DNA of 64,000 bases from positions 915,942-979,941 of the forward strand of contig NZ_NCSM01000007.1 in assembly GCF_002224125.1 (NCBI RefSeq), in the 5' to 3' direction. Below are positions 19,977-28,826 of the stretch, in pieces. Below the pieces are notes generated by a model. The model was not told the origin of the DNA. It saw only the letters and a list, made by a program, of their open reading frames with translations, and searched no databases. The DNA comes from Streptomyces sp. NBS 14/10 (lineage in GTDB: Bacteria; Actinomycetota; Actinomycetes; Streptomycetales; Streptomycetaceae). A program made the translations under genes and the position numbers. The first letter of the stretch is position 1. Each line of letters starts with the position of its first letter.

Positions 19977-19994
19977 CTGCCCGATATCGGGCAG
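19977..19994. repeat. Perfect 18-bp palindrome
   Basis: CTGCCCGATATCGGGCAG reads the same on both strands. It lies 17 bp after the DUF4429 stop and 41 bp before the next start. There is no loop or U-run, so an operator is more likely than a terminator. Confidence 0.6.
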
Positions 19995-20034
19995 GATTCT
20001 TGCGAAACGGGACGGCTCACCGCAGTATCTACGA

Positions 20035-20310
20035 GTGCTCGATCGCCGCATGTCCCACGATGACCTCATCGACCACCTGGTACGCAGCACGCCGCTCAGC
20101 CGCGGCGAGGCCGCCCGGGTGGTGCTGGACGTGCTGGCGTACTTCGACGAGACGGCCGAGGAGTTCGTCCGCCGCCGCCACCGGGAGCTGCAGTCCGGCG
20201 GGCTGACGAACGCGGACATCTTCGAGCGGATCATGGCCGAGCTGCCGCACCGCGCGGTGGCCCCGCCCGATCTCTCGCTGCGCCAGCTGCGCCGCATCGT
20301 CTACGGCTGA
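20035..20310 (+). CDS. Small conserved hypothetical protein
   Basis: 91 residues from GTG 20035; ATG 20050 (MSHDDLIDHLVRSTPLSRGE) is the alternative and fits the sequence better. All-helical, with LSRGEAARVVLDVLAYFDET and LTNADIFERIMAELPHRAV. The first half recalls HU/IHF-type N-terminal helices but the DNA-binding arm is absent, so no call is made. Neither start has a good Shine-Dalgarno. It lies 76 bp ahead of glmS and could share its transcript. Confidence 0.6.
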   Translation: MLDRRMSHDDLIDHLVRSTPLSRGEAARVVLDVLAYFDETAEEFVRRRHRELQSGGLTNADIFERIMAELPHRAVAPPDLSLRQLRRIVYG

Positions 20311-20385
20311 ATCGCGTACGGCTGAATCGTCCACGGCTGAGCCGAGCACCCATGAGCGACCCAACAGGGAGGGACCGACACCACC

Positions 20386-22227
20386 ATGTGCGGAATCGTT
20401 GGATATATCGGGAAGCGCGATGTGGCGCCGCTGCTGCTGGAGGGCCTTCAGCGCCTGGAGTACCGCGGCTATGACTCGGCCGGGATCGCGATCCACGCCA
20501 AGCCCGCGAAATCAGGGCAAGCCACACAATCCCCCGGGCTGAAGACCGCCAAGGCCAAGGGCCGGGTGCGCGAGCTGGAAGCCAGGCTCCCCAAGCGCTT
20601 CGCGGGCACCGTCGGCATCGCGCACACCCGCTGGGCCACCCACGGCGCCCCCAACGACATCAACGCACATCCGCACCTGGACGCCGACGGCAAGGTCGCC
20701 ATCGTCCACAACGGCATCATCGACAACGCCGCCGAGCTGCGCGCCAAGCTCACCGCCGACGGCGTCGAGCTGATCTCCGACACCGACTCCGAGACCCTGG
20801 CCCATCTGATCGGCCGCTCGCAGGCCGACACCCTGGAGGAGAAGGTCCGCCAGGCCCTCGCCCTGGTCGAGGGCACGTACGGCATCGCCGTACTGCACGC
20901 GGACTTCCCCGACCGGATCGTCGTCGCCCGCAACGGCTCCCCCGTGGTGCTGGGCATCGGCGAGAAGGAGATGTTCGTCGCCTCGGACGTCGCCGCCCTG
21001 GTCAGCCACACCCGCCAGGTGGTCACCCTCGACGACGGCGAGATGGCCACCCTCAAGGCCGACGACTTCCGTACGTACACCACCGAGGGCTCCCGCACCT
21101 CCGCCACGCCGACCACCGTGGAGTGGGAGGCCGAGTCGTACGACATGGGCGGCCACGACACCTATATGCACAAGGAGATCCACGAGCAGGTCGACGCCGT
21201 GGACCGGGTGCTGCGCGGGCGGATCGACGACCGCTTCGCCACCGTCCGCCTCGGCGGGCTCAACCTGGACGCCCGCGAGGCGCGCGGGGTGCGCCGGGTG
21301 AAGATCCTCGGCTGCGGCTCGGCGTACCACACGGGTCTGATCGGCGCCCAGTTGATCGAGGAGCTGGCCCGCATCCCCGCGGACGCCGAACCCGCGAGCG
21401 AGTTCCGCTACCGCAACGCGGTCGTCGACCCGGACACGCTCTACATCGCGGTCAGCCAGTCCGGCGAGACGTACGACACCCTGGCCGCCGTACAGGAGCT
21501 CAAGCGCAAGGGCGCGCGCGTGCTCGGCGTCGTCAATGTCGTCGGCAGCGCGATCGCCCGCGAGACGGACGGCGGGGTGTACGTCCACGCGGGCCCCGAG
21601 GTGTGCGTGGTGTCCACCAAGTGCTTCACCAACACCGCAGTCGCCTTCGCCCTGCTGGCCCTCCACCTCGGCCGGATCCGCGATCTGTCCGTCGCCGACG
21701 GCAAGCGGATCATCGCCGGGCTGCGGCGGCTGCCCGAGCAGATCGCGGAGGTGCTGCGCGGCGAGGAGGAGATCAAAAAGCTCGCCGCGGAATACGCGAA
21801 TGCGAAGAGCATGATGTTCGTCGGCCGGGTGCGCGGCTACCCGGTGGCCCGTGAGGCCTCCCTGAAGCTCAAGGAGGTCTCCTACGTCCACGCCGAGGCG
21901 TACCCGGCCTCCGAGCTCAAGCACGGCCCGCTGGCGCTCATCGAGCCCGAGGTGCCGACCGTCGCCGTGCTGCCGGACGACGATCTGCTGGAGAAGAACC
22001 GCGCGACGCTGGAGGAGATCAAGGCCCGCAGCGGCCGGATCCTGGCCGTGGCGCACCAGGAGCAGGAGAAGGCGGACCACACGATCGTGGTGCCGCGCAA
22101 CGAGGTCGAGCTGGACCCGATCCTGATGGGGATTCCGCTGCAACTCCTCGCGTACCACACGGCGCTGGCCCTCGGCCGCGACATCGACAAGCCGCGCAAC
22201 CTGGCGAAGTCCGTCACGGTGGAATAA
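20386..22227 (+). CDS. glmS: Glutamine-fructose-6-phosphate aminotransferase
   Basis: 613 residues. The mature N-terminal Cys (MCGIVGYIGKRD) is the glutaminase nucleophile, with HTRWATHG in the same domain. Two SIS isomerase domains follow, with GCGSAYHTGLIGAQLIEELA, SQSGETYDTLAA and the terminal NLAKSVTVE. It makes glucosamine-6-phosphate for peptidoglycan. About 12-18 residues near position 50 (SGQATQSPGLKTAKAK) are a Lys/Ser-rich insertion ahead of the usual GRVRELE. No glmS ribozyme is visible in the 75-bp leader, as expected for actinomycetes. Terminator at 22268-22297. Confidence 0.97.
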   Translation: MCGIVGYIGKRDVAPLLLEGLQRLEYRGYDSAGIAIHAKPAKSGQATQSPGLKTAKAKGRVRELEARLPKRFAGTVGIAHTRWATHGAPNDINAHPHLDADGKVAIVHNGIIDNAAELRAKLTADGVELISDTDSETLAHLIGRSQADTLEEKVRQALALVEGTYGIAVLHADFPDRIVVARNGSPVVLGIGEKEMFVASDVAALVSHTRQVVTLDDGEMATLKADDFRTYTTEGSRTSATPTTVEWEAESYDMGGHDTYMHKEIHEQVDAVDRVLRGRIDDRFATVRLGGLNLDAREARGVRRVKILGCGSAYHTGLIGAQLIEELARIPADAEPASEFRYRNAVVDPDTLYIAVSQSGETYDTLAAVQELKRKGARVLGVVNVVGSAIARETDGGVYVHAGPEVCVVSTKCFTNTAVAFALLALHLGRIRDLSVADGKRIIAGLRRLPEQIAEVLRGEEEIKKLAAEYANAKSMMFVGRVRGYPVAREASLKLKEVSYVHAEAYPASELKHGPLALIEPEVPTVAVLPDDDLLEKNRATLEEIKARSGRILAVAHQEQEKADHTIVVPRNEVELDPILMGIPLQLLAYHTALALGRDIDKPRNLAKSVTVE

Positions 22228-22535
22228 CCGCCCGTCAGGCGGGCCCGCTGCGCGACCGCTCGGCGGTCCCCCGCGTGTGCCACCACGCACGCGGGGGCCG
22301 CCTCCCCTGTGCCGGCGCCGCCCTTGCGCCGGCAGGTGAGCCGCCGGCGGGAACCGTCACTTCCCGGCCGACGGCACGCTGACGCACGCCCGTTCGCTCG
22401 TTTTGTACCCGTCACAAACGCACAATCCACCTCTACGCACGGGTAGGTTTGGCGTTTGTCAAGCGGGACTTGGCGCCATCTACCCGGCGGTCAAAGGGAG
22501 TTGAGGGTGTCTGGTTTCCAGCGATCCTCAAACGC
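22228..22535. other. Gap between glmS and uspA
   Basis: No gene seen. It holds the glmS terminator and an inverted repeat, ACAAACGC (22414-22421) with GCGTTTGT (22452-22459), of unknown use. Confidence 0.6.
22268..22297 (+). terminator. glmS terminator
   Basis: CCCCCGCGTG (22268-22277) pairs with CACGCGGGGG (22288-22297) around a 10-nt loop, 40 bp after the glmS stop. Confidence 0.7.
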
Positions 22536-23057
22536 TCAGGGAATGACCACCACGGGCCGCTGCGCCCGGCGCGCCAGCCGCCCCGCGACCGAGCCGAAGA
22601 TGCGCCCCACCAGACCGTGTGTCGAGCCGACCACGATCGCGTCGGCCGCGTACTCCCGGCCGACCTCCTCCAGCTCATGGCAGATGTCCCCGCCCCGCTC
22701 CACCAGGATCCAGGGCACCTCGGCGAGATGGTCCGCGCAGGCCAGCTCCAGGCCCAGCACCTCGGTGCGGTGGTCGGGCACATCGACGAAGACGGGAGGC
22801 TCGCACCCGGCCCATACGGTCGTCGGCAGCCGGTTGGCCACATGGACGATGATCAGCCCGGAGCCGGAGCGCCGGGCCATGCCGATCGAGTACGCGAGGG
22901 CGCGCTCGCTCGATGTCGAACCGTCGAATCCCACCACGACGCCGTGCTGGAACGCCGGATCGCAGGAATGACGTGATTCTTCCGCCGCTTCGGGGTGCGC
23001 CATGTGATCGGCGACCCGCTTGCGGTCCGCGGGTTCGGGGATTTCGTGACCGGCCAT
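22536..23057 (-). CDS. Universal stress protein (UspA family)
   Basis: 173 residues with one Usp domain at about 38-173. VVVGFDGSTSSERALAYSIG opens the domain and IVVGSTHGLVGRIFGSVAGR is the ATP-binding G-2x-G-9x-G(S) loop, so it is an ATP-binding type. The N-terminal 35 residues are polar and unmatched. Such proteins respond to starvation or stress. ATG 23057 is the only start before the domain. It converges on glmS and is divergent from the small membrane gene upstream of adpA. Confidence 0.9.
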   Translation of the reverse strand: MAGHEIPEPADRKRVADHMAHPEAAEESRHSCDPAFQHGVVVGFDGSTSSERALAYSIGMARRSGSGLIIVHVANRLPTTVWAGCEPPVFVDVPDHRTEVLGLELACADHLAEVPWILVERGGDICHELEEVGREYAADAIVVGSTHGLVGRIFGSVAGRLARRAQRPVVVIP

Positions 23058-23508
23058 CGGTGTCTCGGCGAAGGAAGTCCTCGTGAGGAGGGAACGGCGG
23101 GGGCTCAGGGGTTGCAGTTGTCGGGGACGGCGGCTCGCCGGCGCTCGGGGGAGCGTATCGAACGAACCGAATCCGTCCGGGATTCATCTTTCCAAGCCCT
23201 TACCCCTAAGGGTACGGCGCCACTCCCCTCCTGCCCAGAGAGCTCTTGGACGGCGAACCGCCCGAGGCGTTCCACGGAGCATGCCGGAGGGCGGCCCGTA
23301 ACGCAATGCCCCAAGTGGTCCCGACCGTGCCGATGTGCGGCTCCACCGGGTGACCCGAGTGAGCCTCTAGCAAACCCTGAGTCTTCGGGGGGCGTACACC
23401 GAGCGGACGGTTCGCAGTGACCCTGACGCCCGCTCGGCGTTGTAGTAGCCGCGCGGTGATCGCACACCGCCCCGGCCCCCCGTCCGCCGCCCTCCGAGGA
23501 GCAGATAC
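23058..23508. other. uspA / 23509 intergenic region
   Basis: 451 bp without a convincing gene; open frames here lack codon bias or starts. It should carry the divergent promoters of uspA and the small membrane gene. I see no strong repeats. Confidence 0.5.
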
Positions 23509-23835
23509 GTGCCCGCCACCGTCGAGTACGACGCGCCCCGCGAGGGCCGTGACCACCCCGCCAGAACCCCGGCCGGGGAGGCGGCGGACGAGGTGATCCG
23601 CTGGGGCGCGTTCAGCTGCGCCCTGGTGCCCGTCGTGCTGCTGGTGTGCGGTTCGCCGTTCGGCGCGGCGGCCGGCGCCGCCGTCGGTCTCGCCGCGGTC
23701 ACCGCCGTCTGCCGGACGCTGCTGCGCCGCTGCGAGCGCACCGCCGCCAGGCTCGCGGGAACGGTCGTCAGTCCACATCGTGGACGACATGGGCGGACCG
23801 GAATCGGGGCGCACAGGGGCGGCCGACGCGGCTGA
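23509..23835 (+). CDS. Small membrane protein upstream of adpA
   Basis: 108 residues from GTG 23509, with GAGGAG 8 bp before it. Residues about 33-70 form a hydrophobic hairpin (AFSCALVPVVLLVCGSPFGA, AAGAAVGLAAVTAV), i.e. one or two membrane helices, flanked by polar ends; the C-terminus is Arg/Gly-rich. No known domain. Its place between uspA and adpA is, as I recall, conserved in Streptomyces. Confidence 0.65.
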   Translation: MPATVEYDAPREGRDHPARTPAGEAADEVIRWGAFSCALVPVVLLVCGSPFGAAAGAAVGLAAVTAVCRTLLRRCERTAARLAGTVVSPHRGRHGRTGIGAHRGGRRG

Positions 23836-24272
23836 GGGCGCGCTCCGTAGCGCTCCGAGTACACAGTGGTGAGCGTCACCGCGGGGGTCGTACGCCCGGC
23901 GGAGGACCTTCCGCACGTCTGCGCCCACTTCTTTTCAGCCAACTTCCCGTCAAAGTTCTTTCCTTGGCAAACGCTCGCCCCAACCCCCTCCGACCAGCGA
24001 GGAAAGGGGTCTGGGTGGGCCCTACCCCCTACGCGAAGTGGGTACGAGGGCTAGGCGTACTTCACAGGGAGGCCCACGAGTGCAACGCTTCGTGATCGAA
24101 TGCTTCCCGCCAAGTTGTCATGTCGACATAGTGGCGGGTGGTGAACTGGTCACGGCGACCACACGCGACACAGTAGATTCGATCTTGGCCATGACCGGCG
24201 GGGGAACCGTTCAGGACCGAGGGGAAACGTGCAGGACCGAGAGGACGCGACCACCGAGGGGGGCTTAGTTCG
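23836..24272. other. Long adpA upstream region
   Basis: 437 bp with no gene. A -10-like TAGATT is at 24174-24179 and a partial AdpA consensus (TGGCGGGTGG, 24132-24141) lies just upstream. Between the putative promoter and the ATG there is a 20-bp tandem repeat (24208-24247). adpA of other Streptomyces has a long, heavily regulated leader. Confidence 0.5.
24208..24247 (+). repeat. 20-bp tandem repeat in adpA leader
   Basis: Two adjacent copies, CGTTCAGGACCGAGGGGAAA and CGTGCAGGACCGAGAGGACG, match at 16 of 20 positions (CAGGACCGAG is shared exactly). They end 25 bp before the adpA ATG, in the likely 5' untranslated region. Confidence 0.65.
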
Positions 24273-25580
24273 ATGAGCCAGGACTCCACGACCGTACCGG
24301 AGACCTCGCGCAAGCTCTCCGGACGCCGGCGACGAGAAATCGTCGCGGTGCTGCTCTTCAGCGGCGGCCCTATCTTCGAAAGCTCCATCCCGCTCTCCGT
24401 CTTCGGCATCGACCGTCAGGACGCCGGAGTCCCGCGGTATCGACTGCTGGTGTGCGCGGGCGAAGATGTGCCACTGCGAACGACCGGCGGACTGGAACTG
24501 ACCGCACCATACGGCCTGGAGGCGCTGTCCCGGGCCGGCACCGTCGTCGTACCGGCCTGGCGGTCGATAACCCAGCCGCCACCGACCGCCGCGCTCGACG
24601 CGCTGCGCCGCGCGCATGAGGAGGGCGCGCGGATCGTGGGCCTGTGCACCGGGGCCTTCGTACTCGCCGCCGCGGGGCTGCTGGACGGCCGCCCGGCGAC
24701 CACCCACTGGATGTACGCGCCGACGCTCGCCAAGCGCTATCCGTCCGTCCATGTCGACCCGCGCGAGCTGTTCGTGGACGACGGGGACATCCTGACCTCG
24801 GCGGGCACCGCCGCGGGCATAGACCTGTGTCTGCACATCGTGCGCACCGACCACGGCGCGGACGCCGCGGGCGCCCTGGCCCGCCGCCTGGTCGTCCCGC
24901 CGCGCCGCAGCGGAGGGCAGGAGCGCTATCTGGACAGGTCATTACCCGAGGAGATCGGCGCGGATCCGCTCGCCGAGGTCGTGGCGTGGGCGCTCGAGCA
25001 TCTGCACGAGCAGTTCGACGTCGAGGCCCTGGCCGCTCGTGCCTATATGAGCCGGCGCACCTTCGACCGACGGTTCCGCTCGCTCACTGGGAGCGCTCCA
25101 CTGCAGTGGCTGATCACCCAGCGGGTGCTGCAGGCGCAGCGTCTCCTGGAGACCTCCGACTACTCCGTCGACGAGGTCGCCGGGCGCTGTGGCTTCCGCT
25201 CCCCGGTCGCGCTGCGCGGACACTTCCGGCGGCAGCTGGGGTCCTCCCCGGCCGCCTACCGGGCCGCGTACCGCGCCCGCAGGCCGCAGGGCGGCGCCCC
25301 GGACCGCCCGGACCGTCCCGAGCGCCTGGAGCGGGGCGACCGGCTGGAGCGCGCCGAGCTGGGCGAGCAGCGGTCCGGTGAGCACTCCATGCCGCTACGG
25401 CGCCCGGGTGCGCCGCTCACCCACCCGGCCCACCCCCATCACGCTCCACATCCGCACGGCGGAGCCGATCTGGGCAAGCCGGAGTCCGACGCCTACGCCC
25501 CGCGCCTGCCCGAGCAGGCCACCGGTCGTGCGCCCGGCCGCCCGACCCTGCCCGGCCAGCGGGAACGCCCCGTAGGGTGA
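24273..25580 (+). CDS. adpA: Global developmental regulator AdpA (BldH), TTA-containing
   Basis: 435 residues. A DJ-1/PfpI-like dimerisation domain is at about 25-210 (GLCTGAFVLAAAGLLDGRPA). An AraC/XylS DNA-binding domain is at about 230-335 (FDVEALAARAYMSRRTFDRR, RVLQAQRLLETSDYSVDEVA, GFRSPVALRGHFRRQLGSSP). Codon 224 (24942-24944) is TTA, in the hinge between the domains, exactly where bldA dependence is known for adpA. The Arg/Pro-rich tail is longer than the roughly 400-residue S. griseus and S. coelicolor proteins. AdpA controls hundreds of morphology and secondary-metabolism genes. orn follows directly. Confidence 0.96.
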   Translation: MSQDSTTVPETSRKLSGRRRREIVAVLLFSGGPIFESSIPLSVFGIDRQDAGVPRYRLLVCAGEDVPLRTTGGLELTAPYGLEALSRAGTVVVPAWRSITQPPPTAALDALRRAHEEGARIVGLCTGAFVLAAAGLLDGRPATTHWMYAPTLAKRYPSVHVDPRELFVDDGDILTSAGTAAGIDLCLHIVRTDHGADAAGALARRLVVPPRRSGGQERYLDRSLPEEIGADPLAEVVAWALEHLHEQFDVEALAARAYMSRRTFDRRFRSLTGSAPLQWLITQRVLQAQRLLETSDYSVDEVAGRCGFRSPVALRGHFRRQLGSSPAAYRAAYRARRPQGGAPDRPDRPERLERGDRLERAELGEQRSGEHSMPLRRPGAPLTHPAHPHHAPHPHGGADLGKPESDAYAPRLPEQATGRAPGRPTLPGQRERPVG

Positions 25581-25585
25581 GACGT

Positions 25586-26194
25586 ATGAACGATCGCATG
25601 GTGTGGATCGACTGCGAGATGACCGGGCTCTCGCTGTCGGACGACGCGCTTATCGAGGTGGCCGCGCTGGTCACGGACTCCGAGCTGAACATCCTGGGCG
25701 AAGGGGTGGACATCGTTGTCCGGCCGCCCGCTCAAGCGCTGACCACCATGCCCGAGGTGGTGCGCGAGATGCACACGGCCTCCGGACTGCTCGCGGAGCT
25801 GGACGGCGGGACCACGCTGGAGGACGCCCAGCGGCAGGTCCTGGCGTACATCCGCGAGCATGTCCCGGAGCCGGGCAAGGCCCCGCTGTGCGGAAACTCG
25901 GTCGGCACCGACCGCGGTTTTCTGCTCCGGGACATGCCCGAGCTCGAGAGCTATCTCCACTACCGGATCGTCGACGTCTCGTCGATCAAGGAGCTGGCCC
26001 GCCGCTGGTATGCGCGCGCCTACTTCAACAGCCCGAAGAAGAACGGCAACCACCGCGCCCTCGCGGACATCCACGAGAGCATCGCGGAGCTGCGCTACTA
26101 CCGGGAGGCGATCTTCGTCCCGCAGCCCGGCCCGGACTCGGACACGGCCAGGTCGATCGCGGCGAAGCACGTCCTCCCGGCCCGGCAGGTGTGA
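25586..26194 (+). CDS. orn: Oligoribonuclease
   Basis: 202 residues, DEDDh 3'-5' exoribonuclease. MVWIDCEMTGL holds the first Asp-Glu pair and HRALADI the general-base His region. It degrades 2-5-nt RNAs (and pGpG) in the cytosol. ATG 25586 (MNDRMVWID) fits the family; a GTG at 25577 overlaps the adpA stop. It is 5 bp after adpA, and read-through from the adpA promoter is known for this pair in S. griseus. Terminator at 26198-26239. Confidence 0.96.
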   Translation: MNDRMVWIDCEMTGLSLSDDALIEVAALVTDSELNILGEGVDIVVRPPAQALTTMPEVVREMHTASGLLAELDGGTTLEDAQRQVLAYIREHVPEPGKAPLCGNSVGTDRGFLLRDMPELESYLHYRIVDVSSIKELARRWYARAYFNSPKKNGNHRALADIHESIAELRYYREAIFVPQPGPDSDTARSIAAKHVLPARQV

Positions 26195-26197
26195 CCC

Positions 26198-26239
26198 CTC
26201 GCTCCCGGCTGCTTCCGGCCCGGAAAAGCCGGGAGCGAG
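26198..26239 (+). terminator. adpA-orn terminator
   Basis: 13-bp perfect stem (26198-26210 with 26227-26239); a smaller TTCCGG/CCGGAA stem sits in its loop. Starts 3 bp after the orn stop. Confidence 0.8.
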
Positions 26240-26299
26240 CACCCCCGCGGACCCTGTACACTTTTTCTCGGCCGGTGCGGAGCGGAAAGCGCCGGTCAT

Positions 26300-26373
26300 G
26301 GTGGGTATAGCTCAGCTGGTAGAGCACCTGGTTGTGGTCCAGGATGTCGCGGGTTCGAGTCCCGTTACTCACC
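26300..26373 (+). tRNA. tRNA-His (GTG anticodon)
   Basis: Cloverleaf with acceptor arm 26301-26307 / 26366-26372, D-loop AGCTCAGCTGGTAGAGC, anticodon loop TTGTGGT and T-arm GGGTTCGAGTCCC. The extra G-1 typical of tRNA-His is encoded at 26300, facing discriminator C at 26373. CCA is not encoded. Confidence 0.95.
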
Positions 26374-26376
26374 CTG

Positions 26377-26424
26377 AATGGCTGAGGGCCTGACCTGCGC
26401 AAGCGGGTCGGGCCCTCAGCCATT
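26377..26424. terminator. Terminator between tRNA-His and convergent gene
   Basis: 19-bp stem (26377-26395 with 26406-26424, one G-U pair), loop 10 nt. It ends tRNA-His from one side and the 26449-27005 pair from the other. Confidence 0.85.
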
Positions 26425-26448
26425 TCAGCAACCTCGTCACCAGCCGCA

Positions 26449-26691
26449 TCAGCCCTCCGGGTCCGGATGTCGTACGGCCTGCTTCACCGCGGCCTCGATC
26501 CGCCCGCGCGGTGTGTCCGTCTCCTGGGCGTGCGCGGTCACCGCCGCCTGGATCTCGACGGCGGCCTCGTACCAGCGCTTCCATTGCGCCTCGCGCTCGT
26601 CGCCGTCGAGCCCGGTGAGCTTGGCGCGCTCGTCGTCCGCGGTCTGCTGGAGGGTGATGAGTCTGTCGGGGATATCCACGCGTTGGATCAT
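26449..26691 (-). CDS. Small conserved hypothetical protein
   Basis: 80 residues, MIQRVDIPDRLITLQQTADD onward; almost entirely helical and charged, with EREAQWKRWYEAAVEIQAAV in the middle, likely a coiled-coil or helical hairpin. No family known to me. It starts 11 bp after the stop of 26703-27005 on the same strand, so the two form a small operon. Confidence 0.65.
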   Translation of the reverse strand: MIQRVDIPDRLITLQQTADDERAKLTGLDGDEREAQWKRWYEAAVEIQAAVTAHAQETDTPRGRIEAAVKQAVRHPDPEG

Positions 26692-26702
26692 ATGTCCGAC
26701 GC

Positions 26703-27005
26703 TCAGGATCTCCAGCGGTGGTGGTGGCGGGTCTCACCGTGCTCCTTGTCCCGGCCCCGTCCGGCCGGCCGCCACGACGTCCAGGTGAACTTGTCGCCGC
26801 CCACCCAGCGGACGACGTCCGGGTCGTCGAGGTCGGCGTCCTCCATGCCGATCAGGCGGGCGATCTCGATCACATCCAGGACCGAATGCGCCTTGCCGAT
26901 CACCTCCCCGGCGACCTCGATCAGCCGGAACGGCGGGTCGTTCGGCTGCACCCCGAGCACCACGATCGGCGGCAGGTGGACGCGCGGACTCTCGCTCTCG
27001 GTCAT
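26703..27005 (-). CDS. Small conserved hypothetical protein
   Basis: 100 residues from ATG 27005 (MTESESPRVHLPPIVVLGVQ). A compact alpha/beta part (FRLIEVAGEVIGKAHSVLDV, IEIARLIGMEDADLDDPDVV) ends with a Trp-rich RWVGGDKFTWTSW and a basic, His-rich tail (GETRHHHRWRS). No function recognised. The open frame extends to 27335 but that part is opposite the start of the next gene and is not coding. First gene of a two-gene operon with 26449-26691. Confidence 0.65.
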   Translation of the reverse strand: MTESESPRVHLPPIVVLGVQPNDPPFRLIEVAGEVIGKAHSVLDVIEIARLIGMEDADLDDPDVVRWVGGDKFTWTSWRPAGRGRDKEHGETRHHHRWRS

Positions 27006-27147
27006 ATGTCCACGCTGCGGCCCCCGCCGCGGCTTTGCACCTCGAACCGCCCCGGCCGGCCGTCGCCGGTTCGGCCGCCCTCCGGTCGCCCGGCCCCGGG
27101 CGCCCGCCCAGGATGGCCGCAGGGGCACGGCGGCCGGGACGGGTGCG

Positions 27148-28734
27148 ATGGACGACGAGGCGATACGCGACGACGGACGTGGCGGACGCAGCCTGGGGCG
27201 CAGGGGTTTCCTCGGGGCGGTGGGGGCCGCCGGGGCGGCGGTGGCCGGGTGCGAATCGCCGGGCGGTGGGGAGCACGGCAGGGCGGCCCGGCCTTCCAAG
27301 GCCCTCCAGCGGGCCGTGGACGCCGAGCGGGCCAAGCCGGGCAGCGCCGACTGGCGGATCCGCTCGGTCGGGCCTCAGGACGCCGTGGAGGGCTATACGG
27401 ACAAGGTGAGCGTGGTGCCCGGCGAGGGGTTCGGGCTGTATGTGTCGACCAACGCGCCCGGCTTCCGCGTGTCGGCGTACCGGATGGGCTGGTACGGCGG
27501 GGCGCAGGCGCGGCTGATCTGGCGCTCGGGCCGGCTGCCCGGCCGCCGGCAGAGCCCGCCCGTGCTGATCGACGCCACGCGTACGGTCCAGGCGGACTGG
27601 AAGCGCACCGTCCGGGTCCGCACCGAGGGGTGGCCGGAGGGCGCGTATCTGCTCCGGCTGGACGCGGACAACGGCCACCAGCGCTACGTCCCCCTCATCG
27701 TCCGCTCCGAGAAGGCCGCGGGCCGGACCCTGCTGATGCACGCGGTGGCCACCTGGCAGGCGTACAACACCTGGGGCGGCTTCAGCCTCTACCAGGGCCA
27801 GGACGGGGCGTACGGGACGCGCTCGCTGGCCGTCGGCTTCGACCGGCCGTACGACGGCAACGGCGCGGTGAAGTTCCTGGTCTACGAGCGGGCGCTGGTG
27901 GCGCTCGCGGAACGGCTCGGCATACCGCTGGCCTACACCACGGGCGTGGACGTGCACCGCGATCCCGGTGTGCTGCACGACGCTGCGGCGGTGATATCGC
28001 TGGGCCACGACGAGTACTGGACCCCGCAGCAGCGCCGGTACGTCACCCACGCCCGCGACACCGGGACCAATGTGGCGTTCCTCGGCGCCAACACCTGCTT
28101 CCGCCGGATCAGGCTGGAGCACGGTCCGGGCGGCGCGGACCGCACGGTGGTCTGCTACAAGACCGCGTACCACGACGACCCGTATCTCGCGAGCCGCCGC
28201 GACCTGGTCACCACCGACTTCCGGCAGCCGCCCGCCGCCGACCCCGAGTCCTCGCTGACCGGTGTCTTCTACGAGGGCTATCCGACCGACGCCCCGTACG
28301 TCGTGCACACCCCCGGCCACTGGGTCTTCGCCGGCACCGGGGTCCGGCGGGGCGACTCCTTCGCCCATCTCGTCGGGGTGGAGTACGACCGGGTGACCCC
28401 GGGCGAGCCCACCCCGGAGCCGCTGGAGATCATCGCCCACTCCCCCCTGGTCTGCAACGGCCGGCACAGCCACGCCGACTCCGCGTACTACACCGTCCCG
28501 AGCGGGGCGGGCGTGTTCGCCACCGGGACGATGCGCTGGGTCGAAGGGCTCATGGCGGGGACCCGCGAGACCGGGCGCAACCACGGCATGGACGCGCGGA
28601 CCGGCGCCTTCGTCCGGCGCACCACCGAGAACCTGCTGCGCGCCTTCGCGGCGGGCCCCGGCGCGGAGCACCGGCCGAAGCCCACGGACAACGTGGCGGC
28701 CGTGTACCCCGGGGTGTCGCGCGTGCGCGCATGA
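27148..28734 (+). CDS. N,N-dimethylformamidase beta-subunit-like Tat lipoprotein
   Basis: 528 residues from ATG 27148. The N-terminus has a twin-arginine motif and a lipobox (RRGFLGAVGAAGAAVAGC), so it should be exported by Tat and lipid-anchored. The body matches the C-terminal domain of the dimethylformamidase large subunit: VATWQAYNTWGGFSLYQGQD, SLGHDEYWTPQQRRYV, and FLGANTCFRRIRLE. The cytosolic enzyme of that name hydrolyses formamides, but exported homologues like this are widespread and uncharacterised. Possible cell-surface amidase; substrate unknown. No small-subunit gene is adjacent. Confidence 0.8.
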   Translation: MDDEAIRDDGRGGRSLGRRGFLGAVGAAGAAVAGCESPGGGEHGRAARPSKALQRAVDAERAKPGSADWRIRSVGPQDAVEGYTDKVSVVPGEGFGLYVSTNAPGFRVSAYRMGWYGGAQARLIWRSGRLPGRRQSPPVLIDATRTVQADWKRTVRVRTEGWPEGAYLLRLDADNGHQRYVPLIVRSEKAAGRTLLMHAVATWQAYNTWGGFSLYQGQDGAYGTRSLAVGFDRPYDGNGAVKFLVYERALVALAERLGIPLAYTTGVDVHRDPGVLHDAAAVISLGHDEYWTPQQRRYVTHARDTGTNVAFLGANTCFRRIRLEHGPGGADRTVVCYKTAYHDDPYLASRRDLVTTDFRQPPAADPESSLTGVFYEGYPTDAPYVVHTPGHWVFAGTGVRRGDSFAHLVGVEYDRVTPGEPTPEPLEIIAHSPLVCNGRHSHADSAYYTVPSGAGVFATGTMRWVEGLMAGTRETGRNHGMDARTGAFVRRTTENLLRAFAAGPGAEHRPKPTDNVAAVYPGVSRVRA

Positions 28735-28826
28735 GGCGTGTTCATTCTCATCCCATCTCCTCGAAACCTCCCGGCCTCCTCCCCAACACCCGTATGGTGC
28801 CCGGAACTTGTCAACGGGAGGCTCCC

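Noticed and set aside
20311..20385. glmS ribozyme
   Set aside because: Leader is too short (75 bp) and lacks the conserved core; not known in actinomycetes.
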